64,000 nt of DNA from Cyanobacteria bacterium MAG CAR3_bin_5 (GTDB lineage: Bacteria; Cyanobacteriota; Cyanobacteriia; PCC-6307; Cyanobiaceae), in NCBI GenBank assembly GCA_026709085.1, contig JAPOTR010000031.1:32111-96110 (forward strand), written 5' to 3'. Position numbers and translations under genes: made by a program. The notes under the pieces were generated by a model that searched no databases, had not been told where the DNA came from, and saw only the letters and a list, made by a program, of their open reading frames with translations. Below, piece after piece: positions 63,999 to 64,000 of this stretch. The first letter of the stretch is position 1. Every line of letters starts with the position of its first letter.

Positions 63999-64000
63999 CC

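Overview
The window reads as about 64 kb of chromosome from a GC-rich marine picocyanobacterium of the Synechococcus/Cyanobium/Prochlorococcus lineage. The basis is gene content and gene order: sqdB-sqdX for sulfolipid, ycf3 for photosystem I assembly, a Psb34-type photosystem II assembly peptide, long-form hpf (lrtA), sucrose-phosphate synthase with a phosphatase tail, flavodoxin, and the run dnaX - GT2 - rpmI - rplT - TPR gene - thiG. Decayed Calx-beta and choice-of-anchor-R surface proteins, many restriction-modification remnants and short mobile repeats would suit a host-associated member such as the sponge symbiont Candidatus Synechococcus spongiarum. That species guess is inference.

Layout. 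1-7.3 kb is conserved core on the plus strand: dnaX end, ribosomal proteins L35 and L20, thiG, psb34 and sulfolipid synthesis. 7.3-8.2 kb holds a broken secreted Calx-beta gene. 8.2-13 kb is a minus-strand run of two glycosyltransferases, a small conserved protein, recO, deoC and hpf. 13.1-15.8 kb is lipB and an acyl-ACP synthetase. 15.8-26.5 kb is an accessory island: a decayed adhesin-like gene, an Mre11/Rad50-like (YhaO/YhaN-like) pair, two very AT-rich genes that share the same upstream leader, and a truncated type IIG restriction enzyme. 26.5-34.6 kb returns to core: proA, folB, a PRC-barrel protein, a methyltransferase, spsA, rsmG and an RsuA-family pseudouridine synthase. 34.7-36.9 kb is a second accessory patch: a DJ-1/PfpI gene, an hsdR remnant and a complete-looking type II restriction endonuclease/methyltransferase pair. 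37-45.9 kb is core: a copper P-type ATPase, ycf3, menI, der, ecfT, larE and flavodoxin.

46-54.3 kb is the third accessory region. Two paralogous GT39 (ArnT/PMT-like) glycosyltransferase genes, both broken, flank a large intact GT39-like protein and a two-gene ATPase + TOPRIM module that may be a defence system. Two MITE-like elements with terminal inverted repeats and target duplications lie upstream of the two GT39 copies. 54.3-63.2 kb is core: an LptC-like lipoprotein, metG, an FAD oxidoreductase, rsmH, the biotin genes bioF-bioH-like-bioC, and moaC. The end holds a copy of the dispersed repeat, a membrane-protein fragment with a 13-G tract, and eleven copies of an 8-bp tandem repeat just downstream of a TATAAT hexamer.

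No tRNA, rRNA, CRISPR array, intact transposase or prophage gene was recognised. The most notable signals are the complementary lesions of the two GT39 copies, the shared leader in front of two unrelated AT-rich genes, and the ATPase/TOPRIM pair.
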